The notes beneath the pieces were generated by a model that saw only the letters and a program-made list of their open reading frames with translations, was not told the DNA's origin and searched no databases. The position numbers and the translations under genes are program-made. From assembly GCA_005881825.1 (NCBI GenBank), contig VBEO01000074.1, forward strand, positions 1-64,000: DNA of 64,000 nt. Direction: 5' to 3'. The stretch is from Chloroflexota bacterium. Its GTDB lineage: Bacteria > Chloroflexota > Dormibacteria > Dormibacterales > Dormibacteraceae. This document shows positions 35,606-48,321 of the stretch, one piece after another. The first letter of the stretch is position 1. Each line of letters begins with the position of its first letter.

Positions 35606-35806
35606 GTGAGGCGCCGCCCCTCTTCGGACTCACTTTCCAGGCTGCTCGCGGAGACCCAGGATCTGGTGGCCAGGCTGGTTCGCGAGAACCGCTCGCTGAA
35701 GGCCCAGAACCAGCGGCTGGCCAAGCGTGCCGACCAGCTCGCCGACAGCTGGGAGCAGATCAAGAAGCTGACGCGCACGTCGCCTCGAGGCCGCAACCGC
35801 AGGTAG
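35606..35806 (+). CDS. Small coiled-coil protein (66 aa)
   Basis: GTG 35606 to TAG 35806. Residues 8-55 form one leucine-heptad coiled coil (LSRLLAETQDLVARLVRENR, then LKAQNQRLAKRADQLADSWE), and the tail is basic (TSPRGRNRR), which could bind nucleic acid. Divergent from the ATPase gene (24 bases) and 10 bases before the TPP enzyme gene. No family recognised. The clear heptads argue against a chance frame. Confidence 0.6.
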   Translation: MRRRPSSDSLSRLLAETQDLVARLVRENRSLKAQNQRLAKRADQLADSWEQIKKLTRTSPRGRNRR

Positions 35807-35816
35807 GCTTCGGCGC

Positions 35817-37451
35817 GTGCGGGTCGCCCAGGCCGTAGGCCAGGTGCTGGCCGAGCTGGGCGTGGAGCGCTGCTTCGGGGTGGTCGGCAGCGGCAACTTC
35901 GAGGTCACCAACGCGCTGGTCGCCGGCGGTGTCCGGTTCCTTCCCACCCGCCACGAGTCCGGCGCCGTCACCGCCGCCGACGCTTATGCGCGGGTGAGCG
36001 GGCACGTGGGCCTGGTCACCGTGCACCAGGGTCCGGGCCTGACCAACTCCGTGACCGGCCTGGCCGAAGCCGCCAAGAGCCGGACGCCGATGCTGGTGCT
36101 GGCCGGCGATAGTCCGGCCGGTGCTCGCCACTCCAACTTCCAGATGGACCAGGCCGGGCTGGCGGAGTCGGTCGGCGCCCTGTCGGAGACTCTGGGCGGC
36201 GCCGAGGGCGCGGTCGCGGACGTGCTGCGCGCCTGGGGCCGGGCGCTCAGCGAGCGCAAGCCGGTGGTGGTGACCATGCCGATCGACGTCCAGGCCGCGG
36301 AGTGCGCGGTCCCGGATTCATTCAAAGCGCCCCCTTTGCCTGCACCTGCGCCGCCGGATGCCGAATCGCTGTCCGTGGCCGCCCGCCTGCTGACCGCCGC
36401 CCGGCGGCCGCTGCTGCTCGCGGGCAGGGGCGCGGTGCTGGCCGGGGCAGGGCCGCCCATCCAGAGACTGGCGCGAGCCACCGGGGCGCTATTGGCGACC
36501 TCCGCCGTGGCCAACGGCCTCTTCGCCGGCGACCCCTACTACCTGGGCATCGCCGGCGGCTTCGCGACCCCGCTGGCCGCCGAGCTGATGGCGAGCGCCG
36601 ACGCGGTGGTGGCCTTCGGGGCCAGCCTCAACATGTGGACGACCCGGCACGGCCGGCTCTTAAGCCCCACCGCACGGGTGATTCAAGTGGACCTGGAAGC
36701 TGATGCGATCGGCGCGCACCACGGCGCCGCACTGGGCGTGGTCGGCGACGCCGCCGAAACCGCGCGAGCTCTCCTGGATCTCGTCGGCGGCGGCTCCGCG
36801 CAGACGTGGCGCACGCCCGAGTTGGCGGCCGAGATCGCCCGCCGCCGCTGGCGCGACGAGCCCTACGCGGACGCTTCGACGGATGGCCGCATCGATCCCC
36901 GGACTTTGGTGGTCGCCCTCGACGACCTGCTGCCGGCTGAGCGGCTGCTGGCCTGCGACGGCGGCCACTTCATGGGCTGGCTGCCCATGTACTGCGCGGT
37001 CCCCGACCAGCAGGGGATGGTCTTCACGCAAGCCTTCCAGGCCATCGGCGGCGGTTTCGCCACCGCCGTGGGGGCGGCGGTGGCGCGGCCCGACCGCCTG
37101 GTCGTCTGCGGCCTGGGCGACGGTGGCGCGCTGATGGGCCTCTCCGAGTTGGAGACCCTGGTGCGCCTGGGCCTCCCGGTGCTCTGCGTCGTCTTCAACG
37201 ACGCCGCCTACGGCGCCGAGGTCCACCACTTCGGTCCCTCAGGTGCCAAGCTGGACGCCGTGCGCTTCCCGGACACGGACTTTGCGGCGTTAGGGCGGGC
37301 AGCCGGCGCCGCGGCCATGACGGTTCGGCGCCGCGAGGACCTGGTGGCCCTGGGGGAGTGGCTGGGCCGGCGCAACAGGCCCATGGTTGTCGACGCCAAG
37401 ATCGTGCCCACCGTGGTCGCCGAGTGGCTGCCCGAGGCGTTCGGCCACTGA
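35817..37451 (+). CDS. Thiamine pyrophosphate-dependent enzyme (acetolactate synthase-like)
   Basis: 544 residues with the three-domain layout of large acetolactate synthase-like enzymes. Pyr domain with the conserved glutamate in LPTRHESGAVTAADAYARVS, the middle domain with RPLLLAGRGA, and the PP domain with GDGGALMGLSELETL and a downstream N (CVVFNDAAYGAEVHHFG), the GDG-x-N TPP-Mg motif. GTG start 35817. No small subunit gene (ilvN) adjoins, so a role in another 2-oxo-acid decarboxylation is possible. Its stop overlaps the next ATG (TGATG). Confidence 0.85.
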   Translation: MRVAQAVGQVLAELGVERCFGVVGSGNFEVTNALVAGGVRFLPTRHESGAVTAADAYARVSGHVGLVTVHQGPGLTNSVTGLAEAAKSRTPMLVLAGDSPAGARHSNFQMDQAGLAESVGALSETLGGAEGAVADVLRAWGRALSERKPVVVTMPIDVQAAECAVPDSFKAPPLPAPAPPDAESLSVAARLLTAARRPLLLAGRGAVLAGAGPPIQRLARATGALLATSAVANGLFAGDPYYLGIAGGFATPLAAELMASADAVVAFGASLNMWTTRHGRLLSPTARVIQVDLEADAIGAHHGAALGVVGDAAETARALLDLVGGGSAQTWRTPELAAEIARRRWRDEPYADASTDGRIDPRTLVVALDDLLPAERLLACDGGHFMGWLPMYCAVPDQQGMVFTQAFQAIGGGFATAVGAAVARPDRLVVCGLGDGGALMGLSELETLVRLGLPVLCVVFNDAAYGAEVHHFGPSGAKLDAVRFPDTDFAALGRAAGAAAMTVRRREDLVALGEWLGRRNRPMVVDAKIVPTVVAEWLPEAFGH

Positions 37452-37684
37452 TGATCCAACCCGGCCAGCGCTCGCCGGACGGCCGCTGGGTCTGGAACGG
37501 AACGGCCTGGGTGCCGGCGCCGCCGCCGAGCCGCGGCGGTACGGCCGGCGTGGTGATAGGGCTGGTGGCGGGCTGCATCGGCATCCTGGTCCTCACCTCG
37601 ATCGTCGTGATCGTGATCCTGCTGACCATGGGCAACCAGATCTCCAACGTGTTCAGCAACGTCGTGGCCGCCCTCGGCAGCTAG
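37451..37684 (+). CDS. Small WDG-motif membrane protein
   Basis: 77 residues. N-terminal RSPDGRWVWNGTAWVPAPPP is one DUF2510-like tryptophan motif, the same kind as in the protein at 24999-25787. One membrane helix follows (GVVIGLVAGCIGILVLTSIV) and a short tail. ATG 37451 shares bases with the TPP gene stop. Function unknown. Confidence 0.65.
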   Translation: MIQPGQRSPDGRWVWNGTAWVPAPPPSRGGTAGVVIGLVAGCIGILVLTSIVVIVILLTMGNQISNVFSNVVAALGS

Positions 37685-37695
37685 TCTGGTGGCCG

Positions 37696-38148
37696 GTGAA
37701 GGCGACCGGGCTCAACCACGTCAGCGTGCACGCGAATGACCTCGAGACGTCGGCGCGCTTCTACGAGGAGTTCTTCGGGATGCGCCGGGTGCCGACGCCC
37801 GACTTCGGCTATCCGGTGATCTGGCTGGAGGTGGGCGAGCTGCAGGTCCACCTGTTCGACCGCAAGACCGAGGCGCCCCAGTACCACCACTTCGCACTCG
37901 ACGTCGACGACTACACGGCGGCGTTCAAGGAGGCGCGACGGCGCGGAATCCTGGAGGGCCGGCCGCGCCGGTTCCCGGACGGCGCCGTGCAGATGTACAT
38001 CCGCGACCCCGCCGGAAACCGCGTGGAGCTGGACTGGCCGGATTCGTCGACCCTGGATCCGGCCGTGTTCGGCGAGCTGGAGCAGGTCGATGGCCCGGCC
38101 GAGGCCACGATCTACAGCGGCCGGCCGCGGCCCTCTGTCGCGCGCTAG
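37696..38148 (+). CDS. VOC-family (glyoxalase/dioxygenase-fold) protein
   Basis: 150 residues from GTG 37696. GLNHVSVHANDLETSARFYE begins the first beta-alpha-beta unit with a metal-ligand His; LEVGELQVHLFD, QYHHFALDVDD (second His) and RDPAGNRVELDW (third ligand Glu) complete the metal site. The C-terminal 20 residues extend beyond the fold. Could be a glyoxalase, dioxygenase or resistance protein; substrate open. Confidence 0.87.
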   Translation: MKATGLNHVSVHANDLETSARFYEEFFGMRRVPTPDFGYPVIWLEVGELQVHLFDRKTEAPQYHHFALDVDDYTAAFKEARRRGILEGRPRRFPDGAVQMYIRDPAGNRVELDWPDSSTLDPAVFGELEQVDGPAEATIYSGRPRPSVAR

Positions 38149-38150
38149 CG

Positions 38151-38741
38151 ATGACTTTCGACTTCGCCCGGGTGGCCGGGATCTGCGCGCTGCTGGCCGC
38201 GCTCGACGGGCTTCTTTACTCGGTTGCCTTCGTGGTCCTGAAGAACAGCGGCCTGGCCGGAGCCTGCCTGCTGGTGGGCGGCGTGCTCACGATCATCGCC
38301 CTGGCCGGCCTGCGCGAGCTGGTCGCTCCCGCCGGCCCTGGACTGGCGACGGCGGCCTTCGCCCTGGCGGTGGCGGCCGGTCTGGGCGCCGCAGCCCACG
38401 GCGGCTATGACCTCGCCAACGCGATCCACCCGCCGCCGGGTGGGATCCCCGACGCACCCAGCCAGGTCGACCCGCGCGGCCTCCTGACCTTCGGCTTCGC
38501 CGGGCTGGCCGCGGCCGGCTTCGCCACGCTGATCGGCGCCACGCGCGCCTGGCCCCGAGGCCTGGCGCTGCTCGGCTACCTGACCGCCGTCCTCCTGGTG
38601 ATCGTCTACCTCGCGCGGCTGATCATCCTGTCGCCCAGCAATCCACTGGTGCTGGGCCCGGCCGCCCTGGCCGGGCTGATCGTGAACCCGGCCTGGTACG
38701 CCTGGCTGGGCGTGACAATGCTGCGCTCAGTCGCGCGGTAG
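38151..38741 (+). CDS. Multi-pass membrane protein
   Basis: 196 residues with about six membrane helices (VAGICALLAALDGLLYSVAF, AGACLLVGGVLTIIALAGL, TAAFALAVAAGLGAAAHGGY, LLTFGFAGLAAAGFATLIGA and two more). The layout recalls DUF4386-like proteins. No catalytic motif visible. It follows the VOC gene by two bases and overlaps the convergent pyrD stop by 15 bases. Confidence 0.7.
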   Translation: MTFDFARVAGICALLAALDGLLYSVAFVVLKNSGLAGACLLVGGVLTIIALAGLRELVAPAGPGLATAAFALAVAAGLGAAAHGGYDLANAIHPPPGGIPDAPSQVDPRGLLTFGFAGLAAAGFATLIGATRAWPRGLALLGYLTAVLLVIVYLARLIILSPSNPLVLGPAALAGLIVNPAWYAWLGVTMLRSVAR

Positions 38742-39641
38742 GTAGCGGGGCAGCTCGGCCAGCGAGCTGAGGCCCCTCGCCTCCAGGTGGGCGGCGATGC
38801 CGTCGTGCACGCGGGCGATGGCGCGCGGGTCGGCGAAGGTGGCGGTGCCCACCTGCACCGCCGAGCAGCCGGCGACCAGGAACTCCAGCGCGTCGTCGGC
38901 GCTGACGATGCCGCCGACGCCGATCACGGGAATGCGCACCGCGCGCGCCGCCTGGTGCGCGAGATGCACGGCCATCGGCCGGATCGCCGGGCCGCTGAGG
39001 CCGCCCGTGCGGAAGGCCAGGCGGGGCCGGTAGGTGTGGAGATCGATGGACATGCCGACGAAGGTGTTGACCGCGCTCAGACCGTCGGCTCCGGCCGACT
39101 CGCAGGCGCGCGCGATGACGGCGATGTCCGAGACCATGGGCGTCAGCTTCACCCAGATCGGCAGCCGCGTCCGCCGCCGTACGGCGGCGGTGACTTCGGC
39201 CGCGGCGCGAGGGTCGTTGCCGAAGTACATGCCGCCCTGCTCCACGTTGGGGCAGCTGACGTTGATCTCGAAGCCGGCGACGCCCGGCACCCCGTCAAGG
39301 CGCGCCGCCAGCTCTCCGTACTCGACGGCCGACTCGCCGTTGATGTTCACCAGCACCGGGAAATCCCACGCCGCCCACTGCGGGCAGTAATCCCGGATCA
39401 GGGCCTCGACCCCGGGGCCCTGCAGGCCGATCGCGTTCAGCATCCCGCTCGGGGTTTCCACGATTCGGGGCGGAGGATTGCCGATGCGCGGCCGCAGGAA
39501 GATGCCCTTGGAGACGATGGCGCCCAGGGCGCGGCGCTCGAGCAGCGGCACCTCGGTGCCGTAGCCGAAGGTTCCGCTGGCGGCGACCACGGGGCCGCGG
39601 AGGTTCAGCTCGCCGACGTCCACGGCCATGTCCACACTCAT
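38727..39641 (-). CDS. pyrD: Dihydroorotate dehydrogenase, catalytic subunit (class 1B)
   Basis: 304 residues. VAASGTFGYGTEV, NAIGLQGPGVEALI, FEINVSCPNVEQGG (active-site Cys of class 1), WVKLTPMVSDI and VIGVGGIVSADDALEFLVAG follow the family order. It oxidises dihydroorotate to orotate with FMN; the adjacent PyrK makes it the NAD-linked 1B type. ATG 39641 overlaps the pyrK stop (ATGA). It is the last gene of the pyr operon in this window; pyrC, pyrE and pyrF are not present here. Confidence 0.95.
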   Translation of the reverse strand: MSVDMAVDVGELNLRGPVVAASGTFGYGTEVPLLERRALGAIVSKGIFLRPRIGNPPPRIVETPSGMLNAIGLQGPGVEALIRDYCPQWAAWDFPVLVNINGESAVEYGELAARLDGVPGVAGFEINVSCPNVEQGGMYFGNDPRAAAEVTAAVRRRTRLPIWVKLTPMVSDIAVIARACESAGADGLSAVNTFVGMSIDLHTYRPRLAFRTGGLSGPAIRPMAVHLAHQAARAVRIPVIGVGGIVSADDALEFLVAGCSAVQVGTATFADPRAIARVHDGIAAHLEARGLSSLAELPRYLPRD

Positions 39642-40391
39642 GCGCCGGCGGCGTAGTGCAGGTGCGAGGGCAGTGCCTCCCAATCGACGTCGGCCGCCCG
39701 GTAGACCGGGCCCTCCTTGCAGGCCCGGTCGTAGCCACCGGCGCGCAGGGGCACCGCGCAGCCCAGGCAGACGCCGGTGCCGCACCCCATGTAGGTCTCG
39801 ACCGCCACCTGGGCATCGGGCCAGCGCGCGGCGACGGCCGCCAGCATGCGGTTGGGGCCGCAGGCGAGGACGCCGCCGACCCCGTCGGGGACCGCGGCCA
39901 CGGCGCTGCCGTGATGACCGGCGGAGCCGTCGTCGGTGGCGATGACGCTTCGATCGCCGGCCGACTCCGGGCTGAGCTCCGTCACCGTGCGCGCACCGTG
40001 CACCCACGTCACCCGCAACCCGGCATCGCGCGCGTCGCGGGCGGCCAGCAGCATGGGCGCCACGCCAAGACCGCCGCTCACCAGTGCCACAGAGTCCCAG
40101 TCGGGATCGAACTCGAACGGACGTCCCAGCGGACCGAGCAGAGAGACGCGGTCGCCCTCCTTCAGATCGGCGAGGAGCGCCGTGCCTTCCCCGACGGGCC
40201 GATAGATGATCTCGACGACGCCGCCAACCGCTGAGTACACGGAGAACGGGCGCCGCAGCAGAGGACCCGGCCGCAGGAGAACGTTCACGAACTGGCCGGC
40301 ACGGACCGGCTCCGCGATAGCCGGCGCGTGGAAGCCGATGACGCGGTAATGGGCTGTGGGATGACGCACTTCGGCGACGATGGCGGTCAGC

Positions 40392-40399
<8 letters not shown>
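39638..40399 (-). CDS. pyrK: Dihydroorotate dehydrogenase electron-transfer subunit
   Basis: 253 residues. FAD-binding [11 protein letters not shown]-binding [18 protein letters not shown], and a C-terminal 2Fe-2S cluster with cysteines in [14 protein letters not shown] and RACKEGPVY. It passes electrons from PyrD to NAD. GTG 40399 overlaps the carAB stop by 8 bases. Confidence 0.94.
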
Positions 40400-44700
<4,301 letters not shown>

Positions 44701-44708
<8 letters not shown>

Positions 44709-45246
44709 GCAGCACCACCGCGTCCACCCCTTCGGTTTCGCCGAGACAGACCTCGACCCGCTCGTCGCTGGAGGTGGGCAGGTTCTTGCCCACGAAGTCG
44801 GGGCGGATCGGCAGCTCACGGTGGCCCCGGTCGACCAGCACCGCCAGCTGCACCGCGCGCGGGCGGCCGTACTCCAACAGGGCGTCCAGCGCCGCGCGCA
44901 CCGTGCGCCCGTGCCAGATCACGTCGTCGACCAGCACCACGATCTTGTCGTCGACCGCCGGCACCTGGCTGGGCGGACGCTCGGTGCTGGGGGTGCGCAG
45001 GTGCAGGTCGTCGCGGTGGCTGGTGACGTCGATGCTGCCCGCCGGCACCTGGTGGTGCTCCAGCTCTGTCAGCGCCGCGCTCAGGCGCCGGGCCAGGATG
45101 TCGCCCTTGCTCAGGATTCCGACCAGCACCACGTCATGCACGCCCCGGTTGCGCTCCACGATCTCGTGCGCCATCCGGTTCAGTGAGCGCCGGACCGCGT
45201 CGGCGTCCATGACGGTGGCCTTGAGCTTGGGCTGGACCGCGCTCAC
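44701..45246 (-). CDS. pyrR: PyrR: pyr RNA-binding attenuation/repressor protein
   Basis: 181 residues. PRPP-binding loop [20 protein letters not shown] at about residues 98-117, N-terminal [17 protein letters not shown], and [20 protein letters not shown] near the C-terminus are PyrR signatures. It binds pyr mRNA when UMP/UTP is high; many members also have uracil phosphoribosyltransferase activity. GTG 45246 lies directly after a 254-bp insertion-like segment. In most bacteria pyrR precedes pyrB; here it follows. Confidence 0.94.
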
Positions 45247-45267
45247 GACAGCGCCTCTTTCGCAAGG

Positions 45268-45329
45268 GCGTTGCGCCGGCGCAACGCGGTCGACGAGGCA
45301 CTTCCAAGGGCGCCGCGCCGGCGCAACGC
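45268..45329. repeat. Paired palindromes, 42-bp spacing (locus B)
   Basis: GCGTTGCGCCGGCGCAACGC, a perfect 20-bp palindrome at 45268-45287, and GCGCCGCGCCGGCGCAACGC at 45310-45329. Centres 45277.5 and 45319.5, 42 bp apart. Flanks also match (AAGG before both, TCG after both). Confidence 0.85.
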
Positions 45330-45367
45330 CGTCGCTGGGGTATATAGGAGCACCAAAGTTGCTGGAA

Positions 45368-45385
45368 GGCCCGGCTTGCCGGGCC
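45368..45385. terminator. Hairpin in the pyrB-pyrR gap
   Basis: GGCCCGGC, two bases, GCCGGGCC. Stable stem without a following T-run on the minus strand; it might terminate or slow transcription after pyrB, or be part of the inserted element. Confidence 0.4.
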
Positions 45386-45496
45386 GGATGGGTCCGTGAT
45401 CCAGACGTTGGGGGCGCTGCACAGCGACAGAAGGGAGGTAGGGTCCGGGGGAGGAACCGCAGGTTCTTCCCACGATGCGGAGCGCAAGCGGAGCGC

Positions 45497-46423
45497 TCAC
45501 GACAAGACCATGTCCAGCAGTGCCATCCGGATCTGCACGCCGTTGCGGGCCTGGCGGAAGTAAGCCGCCCGGGGATCGGAATCGATCGCAGGATCGATCT
45601 CGTCCACCCGCGGCAGCGGGTGCATGAGGATTGCGCGCCGTCCCAGCAGCGCCATCTCGGGGGCGCCCATCCGGTACACGCCCTTCACCGCCTCGTAGGT
45701 GGCGGCGTCGTCGAACCGCTCCTTCTGGATCCGCGTCTGGTAGACCACGTCCACCTGGGGCAGCACCGCGTGCAGGTCCGGCTCCTCGCGCCAGCGCACC
45801 CCGTGCTCGTCGAGATGAGCCTTGATGTCGTCGCGCATCGCCACCTGCGGCGGGGCGACGAACCAGACGGTGACGTCGCGGAACTTGCTCAGCAGATAGG
45901 CCAGCGAGCGCGCCGTGCGCCCATTGGCGAGGTCGCCCACCATCGCCACCTGGATCCCGTCCAGACGGCCGATCTCGTCGCGGATCGTGTAGACGTCGAG
46001 CAGCGCCTGGGTCGGATGCTGGCCCTTGCCGTCGCCGGCGTTGATGACAGGCACGTCACTGACCGCCGCCGCCCGCCTGGCCGCGCCCTCCTCGTTGTGG
46101 CGGAGCACGATCACGTCCGAGTAGCCGCTGACGATCCGGATCGTGTCTTCCAGCGTCTCGCCCTTGGCGGCGCTGGAGAACTCGCGGGCGTTGTCCGTGC
46201 CCATGGTGCGCCCTCCCAGGCGCAGCATCGCGGACTCGAAGGAAAGCCGGGTGCGGGTGGAGGGCTCGTAGAAAAGGGCGGCCAGGACCCGGCCCTGGAG
46301 CCGGCCCGCCGCTCGATGAGGCTCGGCGCGCATCTCGTCAGCGCGGCGGAAGACTTCTTCCAGGAGGTCCCGGCTGAACTGCTGGGACTCGACGACGTGG
46401 CGGAGCTTCTGTCCGACGGCCAC
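45497..46423 (-). CDS. pyrB: Aspartate carbamoyltransferase catalytic subunit
   Basis: About 308 residues. YEPSTRTRLSFESAMLRLGG is the carbamoyl-phosphate loop, INAGDGKGQHPTQALLDVYT the aspartate-side motif, and MHPLPRVDEI the C-terminal one. It joins carbamoyl phosphate and aspartate. GTG 46423 is seven bases after AAGGAGG (TTG 46426 would be only four), so I prefer GTG. No pyrC follows, unlike most operons; the next gene after the 250-base gap is pyrR. Confidence 0.95.
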   Translation of the reverse strand: MAVGQKLRHVVESQQFSRDLLEEVFRRADEMRAEPHRAAGRLQGRVLAALFYEPSTRTRLSFESAMLRLGGRTMGTDNAREFSSAAKGETLEDTIRIVSGYSDVIVLRHNEEGAARRAAAVSDVPVINAGDGKGQHPTQALLDVYTIRDEIGRLDGIQVAMVGDLANGRTARSLAYLLSKFRDVTVWFVAPPQVAMRDDIKAHLDEHGVRWREEPDLHAVLPQVDVVYQTRIQKERFDDAATYEAVKGVYRMGAPEMALLGRRAILMHPLPRVDEIDPAIDSDPRAAYFRQARNGVQIRMALLDMVLS

Positions 46424-46429
46424 CAAAAA

Positions 46430-46460
46430 ACCTCCTTACCGGCCTCGCTGGACCGGACTT
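46430..46460 (-). promoter_or_regulatory. PyrR-binding hairpin overlapping the pyrB ribosome site
   Basis: On the minus strand CCGGTCCAGCGAGGCCGG (46456-46439) can form a short hairpin whose loop carries TCCAGCGAGGC, one base off the known PyrR-binding motif TCCAGAGAGGC. AAGGAGG for pyrB follows three bases later. This matches the layout described for mycobacterial pyr mRNA, where PyrR blocks translation, so feedback control at the ribosome site is likely. Confidence 0.65.
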
Positions 46461-46492
46461 AAAGGACTTGTCGAGCAGGTAGTTTAGCCGCC

Positions 46493-47398
46493 GTGGCCGG
46501 AGTCCTGTGGTGGGTGCTGACGATTGCGGTCCTGCCGACGGTGGCATGGCTGGTGCTGCCGCAGCTGCTCGGCCTGAGGCGCGCACGCGCCGGCGACTAT
46601 GCCGCCGCCGAGCGCTGGTATGGACGAGCCCTGAGCCCGCTGGCGCGAATGTCCGGCCAGGGCAACATCGCGGTCGCGCAGTTTTACGCCGGCGAGCTGG
46701 AGGCGGCCGAGCAGCGATTCCGTGTGGTCTTCGACTACGCCCGCCAGCACCGGCACCGGCGCTTGGAGAGGCACACCTTGATCAACCTTGGCGCCTGCTT
46801 GATCGCGCAGCGACGGCTGCAGGAGGCGGCCCCGTTGCTGGCCTGGGTGGTCCGGGACCGGAAGGCGCGGCCTGAGCAGCGGGCCGCGGCGCTCTACAAC
46901 CTGGCCTGGATCTCCTATCTGGAGTTCGACTTCGGCGCGGCCGAGCGCAGCCTGGCCGCGGCCCGGCAAGAGGCACCTCGAGGCGGCGGCAGCCTGGCCG
47001 TCCTGTACGAGCTGATGGCCGGCAGGCTCGCAACCCGTACCGGGAATTGGGATCTCGCCCGGCGCCACTTGGACGACTCCGCCGAGCGGGCGCGCCGCTT
47101 CGGGCGTGGCCTGCCCGGGCAGGTCGCGCTCTCCCGGGGCGCGCTCGAGTACCTGGCGGGCAACCGGGAGCCGGGACTGGAAATGGTGCTGACCAGCGCG
47201 GCCTCGCTGGTGGCCGCGGACCGTGGCGACCTGGCCGGCCGCACCATGCTGGGCTTGGCCCACATCGCCCGCACCCAGGGCGACCAGGCTGCCGCTGCCA
47301 AGCTGGAATCGGCGGCCGCGAGGTTCCGCGGCATCATGCCCATGCCCTCCCCGGAGGACTGCGCCGCCTACCTGCGCGACTCCGCCGCGCCCGATTAA
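46493..47398 (+). CDS. Membrane-anchored TPR-like protein
   Basis: 301 residues. One N-terminal membrane helix (VLWWVLTIAVLPTVAWLVLP), then about seven helical pairs with TPR spacing: RARAGDYAAAERWYGRALSP, AVAQFYAGELEAAEQRFRVV, LGACLIAQRRLQEAAPLLAW and others. The repeats probably face the cytoplasm and mediate protein contacts. GTG start 46493, divergent from pyrB across 66 bases. No partner can be named. Confidence 0.7.
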   Translation: MAGVLWWVLTIAVLPTVAWLVLPQLLGLRRARAGDYAAAERWYGRALSPLARMSGQGNIAVAQFYAGELEAAEQRFRVVFDYARQHRHRRLERHTLINLGACLIAQRRLQEAAPLLAWVVRDRKARPEQRAAALYNLAWISYLEFDFGAAERSLAAARQEAPRGGGSLAVLYELMAGRLATRTGNWDLARRHLDDSAERARRFGRGLPGQVALSRGALEYLAGNREPGLEMVLTSAASLVAADRGDLAGRTMLGLAHIARTQGDQAAAAKLESAAARFRGIMPMPSPEDCAAYLRDSAAPD

Positions 47399-47409
47399 AG
47401 TTGCGTGCC

Positions 47410-48321
47410 GTGCCCGCGGGAGAGCTGGTGGTCGAGACGCGAGGGCTGAGCAAGCGCTACGGCAACACGGTGCTCGCGGTCGACCAGCTCGACCTGAACG
47501 TGCACAGGGGCGAGGTCTACGGGTTCCTGGGGCCCAACGGCGCGGGCAAGACCACCACCCTGCGCATGCTCCTGGGCCTGATCCGGCCCACCGCCGGATC
47601 GGCGACCGTGGCCGGCCACGCCCCCGGCGACCCAGCCGGATTGGCCCGGATCGGCGCCATCATCGAGACGCCGGCCTTCTATCCGTACCTGAGCGGCTGG
47701 GACAACCTGAAGGTCGTAGCCGATTACGCGGGCGTGCCCGACTCGCGTCTGGCCGACGCCCTGGAGCAGGTCGAGCTCACGCCTCGGGCGAAGACCAAGT
47801 TCTCGACGTACTCGATGGGCATGAAGCAGCGCCTGGGGGTGGCCGCAGCGCTGATCAAAGAGCCTGAGCTGCTGATCCTGGACGAGCCCACCAACGGCCT
47901 GGATCCCCAGGGCATGATCGACATGCGCAAGCTGATCGTGGAGCTGGGCAAGGGCGACCGCACCGTCCTGGTATCCAGCCACCTGCTGGGCGAGGTGGAG
48001 CAGATGTGCACCCGGATCGGCGTCATCCAGGATGGCAAGCTGGTGGCCGAGGGCACGATCGGCGAGCTGCGCGGCGCCGCCACGCTGACCGTGCGCGCCG
48101 CCCCGGTTTCGCAAGCGCAGATGGTCCTCACGCGGATGCTCGGCGCTGACGCGGTGATCCAGCGGGATGGCGCCTTCAGACTCAGGGTCGATGCCGGGCG
48201 GGCCGCCGAGGTCAACCGGGAGCTGGTGACGGCGGGAGTTGAGGTCAGCGAGCTGGTCTCCGGGCAGCGCTCGCTGGAGGACGTCTTCATCGAGCTCACC
48301 GGCACCGAGGGCGGACTGTGA
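47410..48321 (+). CDS. ABC transporter ATPase (export type)
   Basis: 303 residues. Walker A GPNGAGKTT, signature YSMGMKQRLGVAAALI, Walker B LLILDEPTNGLDP and a C-terminal regulatory extension typical of BcrA/NatA-like exporters (VSQAQMVLTRMLGADAVIQR to SLEDVFIELTG). GTG 47410 or TTG 47401 are possible starts; no clear ribosome site. It couples to the permease that begins in its stop codon. Confidence 0.92.
   Translation: MPAGELVVETRGLSKRYGNTVLAVDQLDLNVHRGEVYGFLGPNGAGKTTTLRMLLGLIRPTAGSATVAGHAPGDPAGLARIGAIIETPAFYPYLSGWDNLKVVADYAGVPDSRLADALEQVELTPRAKTKFSTYSMGMKQRLGVAAALIKEPELLILDEPTNGLDPQGMIDMRKLIVELGKGDRTVLVSSHLLGEVEQMCTRIGVIQDGKLVAEGTIGELRGAATLTVRAAPVSQAQMVLTRMLGADAVIQRDGAFRLRVDAGRAAEVNRELVTAGVEVSELVSGQRSLEDVFIELTGTEGGL

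Larger units (their letters stand above)
45239..45504. other. Insertion-like segment between pyrB and pyrR, flanked by 12-bp direct repeats
   Basis: GCGCTCACGACA occurs at 45239-45250 (start of pyrR) and again at 45493-45504 (end of pyrB), 254 bp apart. Removing one repeat plus the interior would fuse pyrB TGA to pyrR GTG as a GTGA overlap, the usual junction in this genome. The interior has no gene; it holds two 20-bp palindromes and other hairpins. It may be a non-autonomous element with target-site duplication. Confidence 0.6.
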
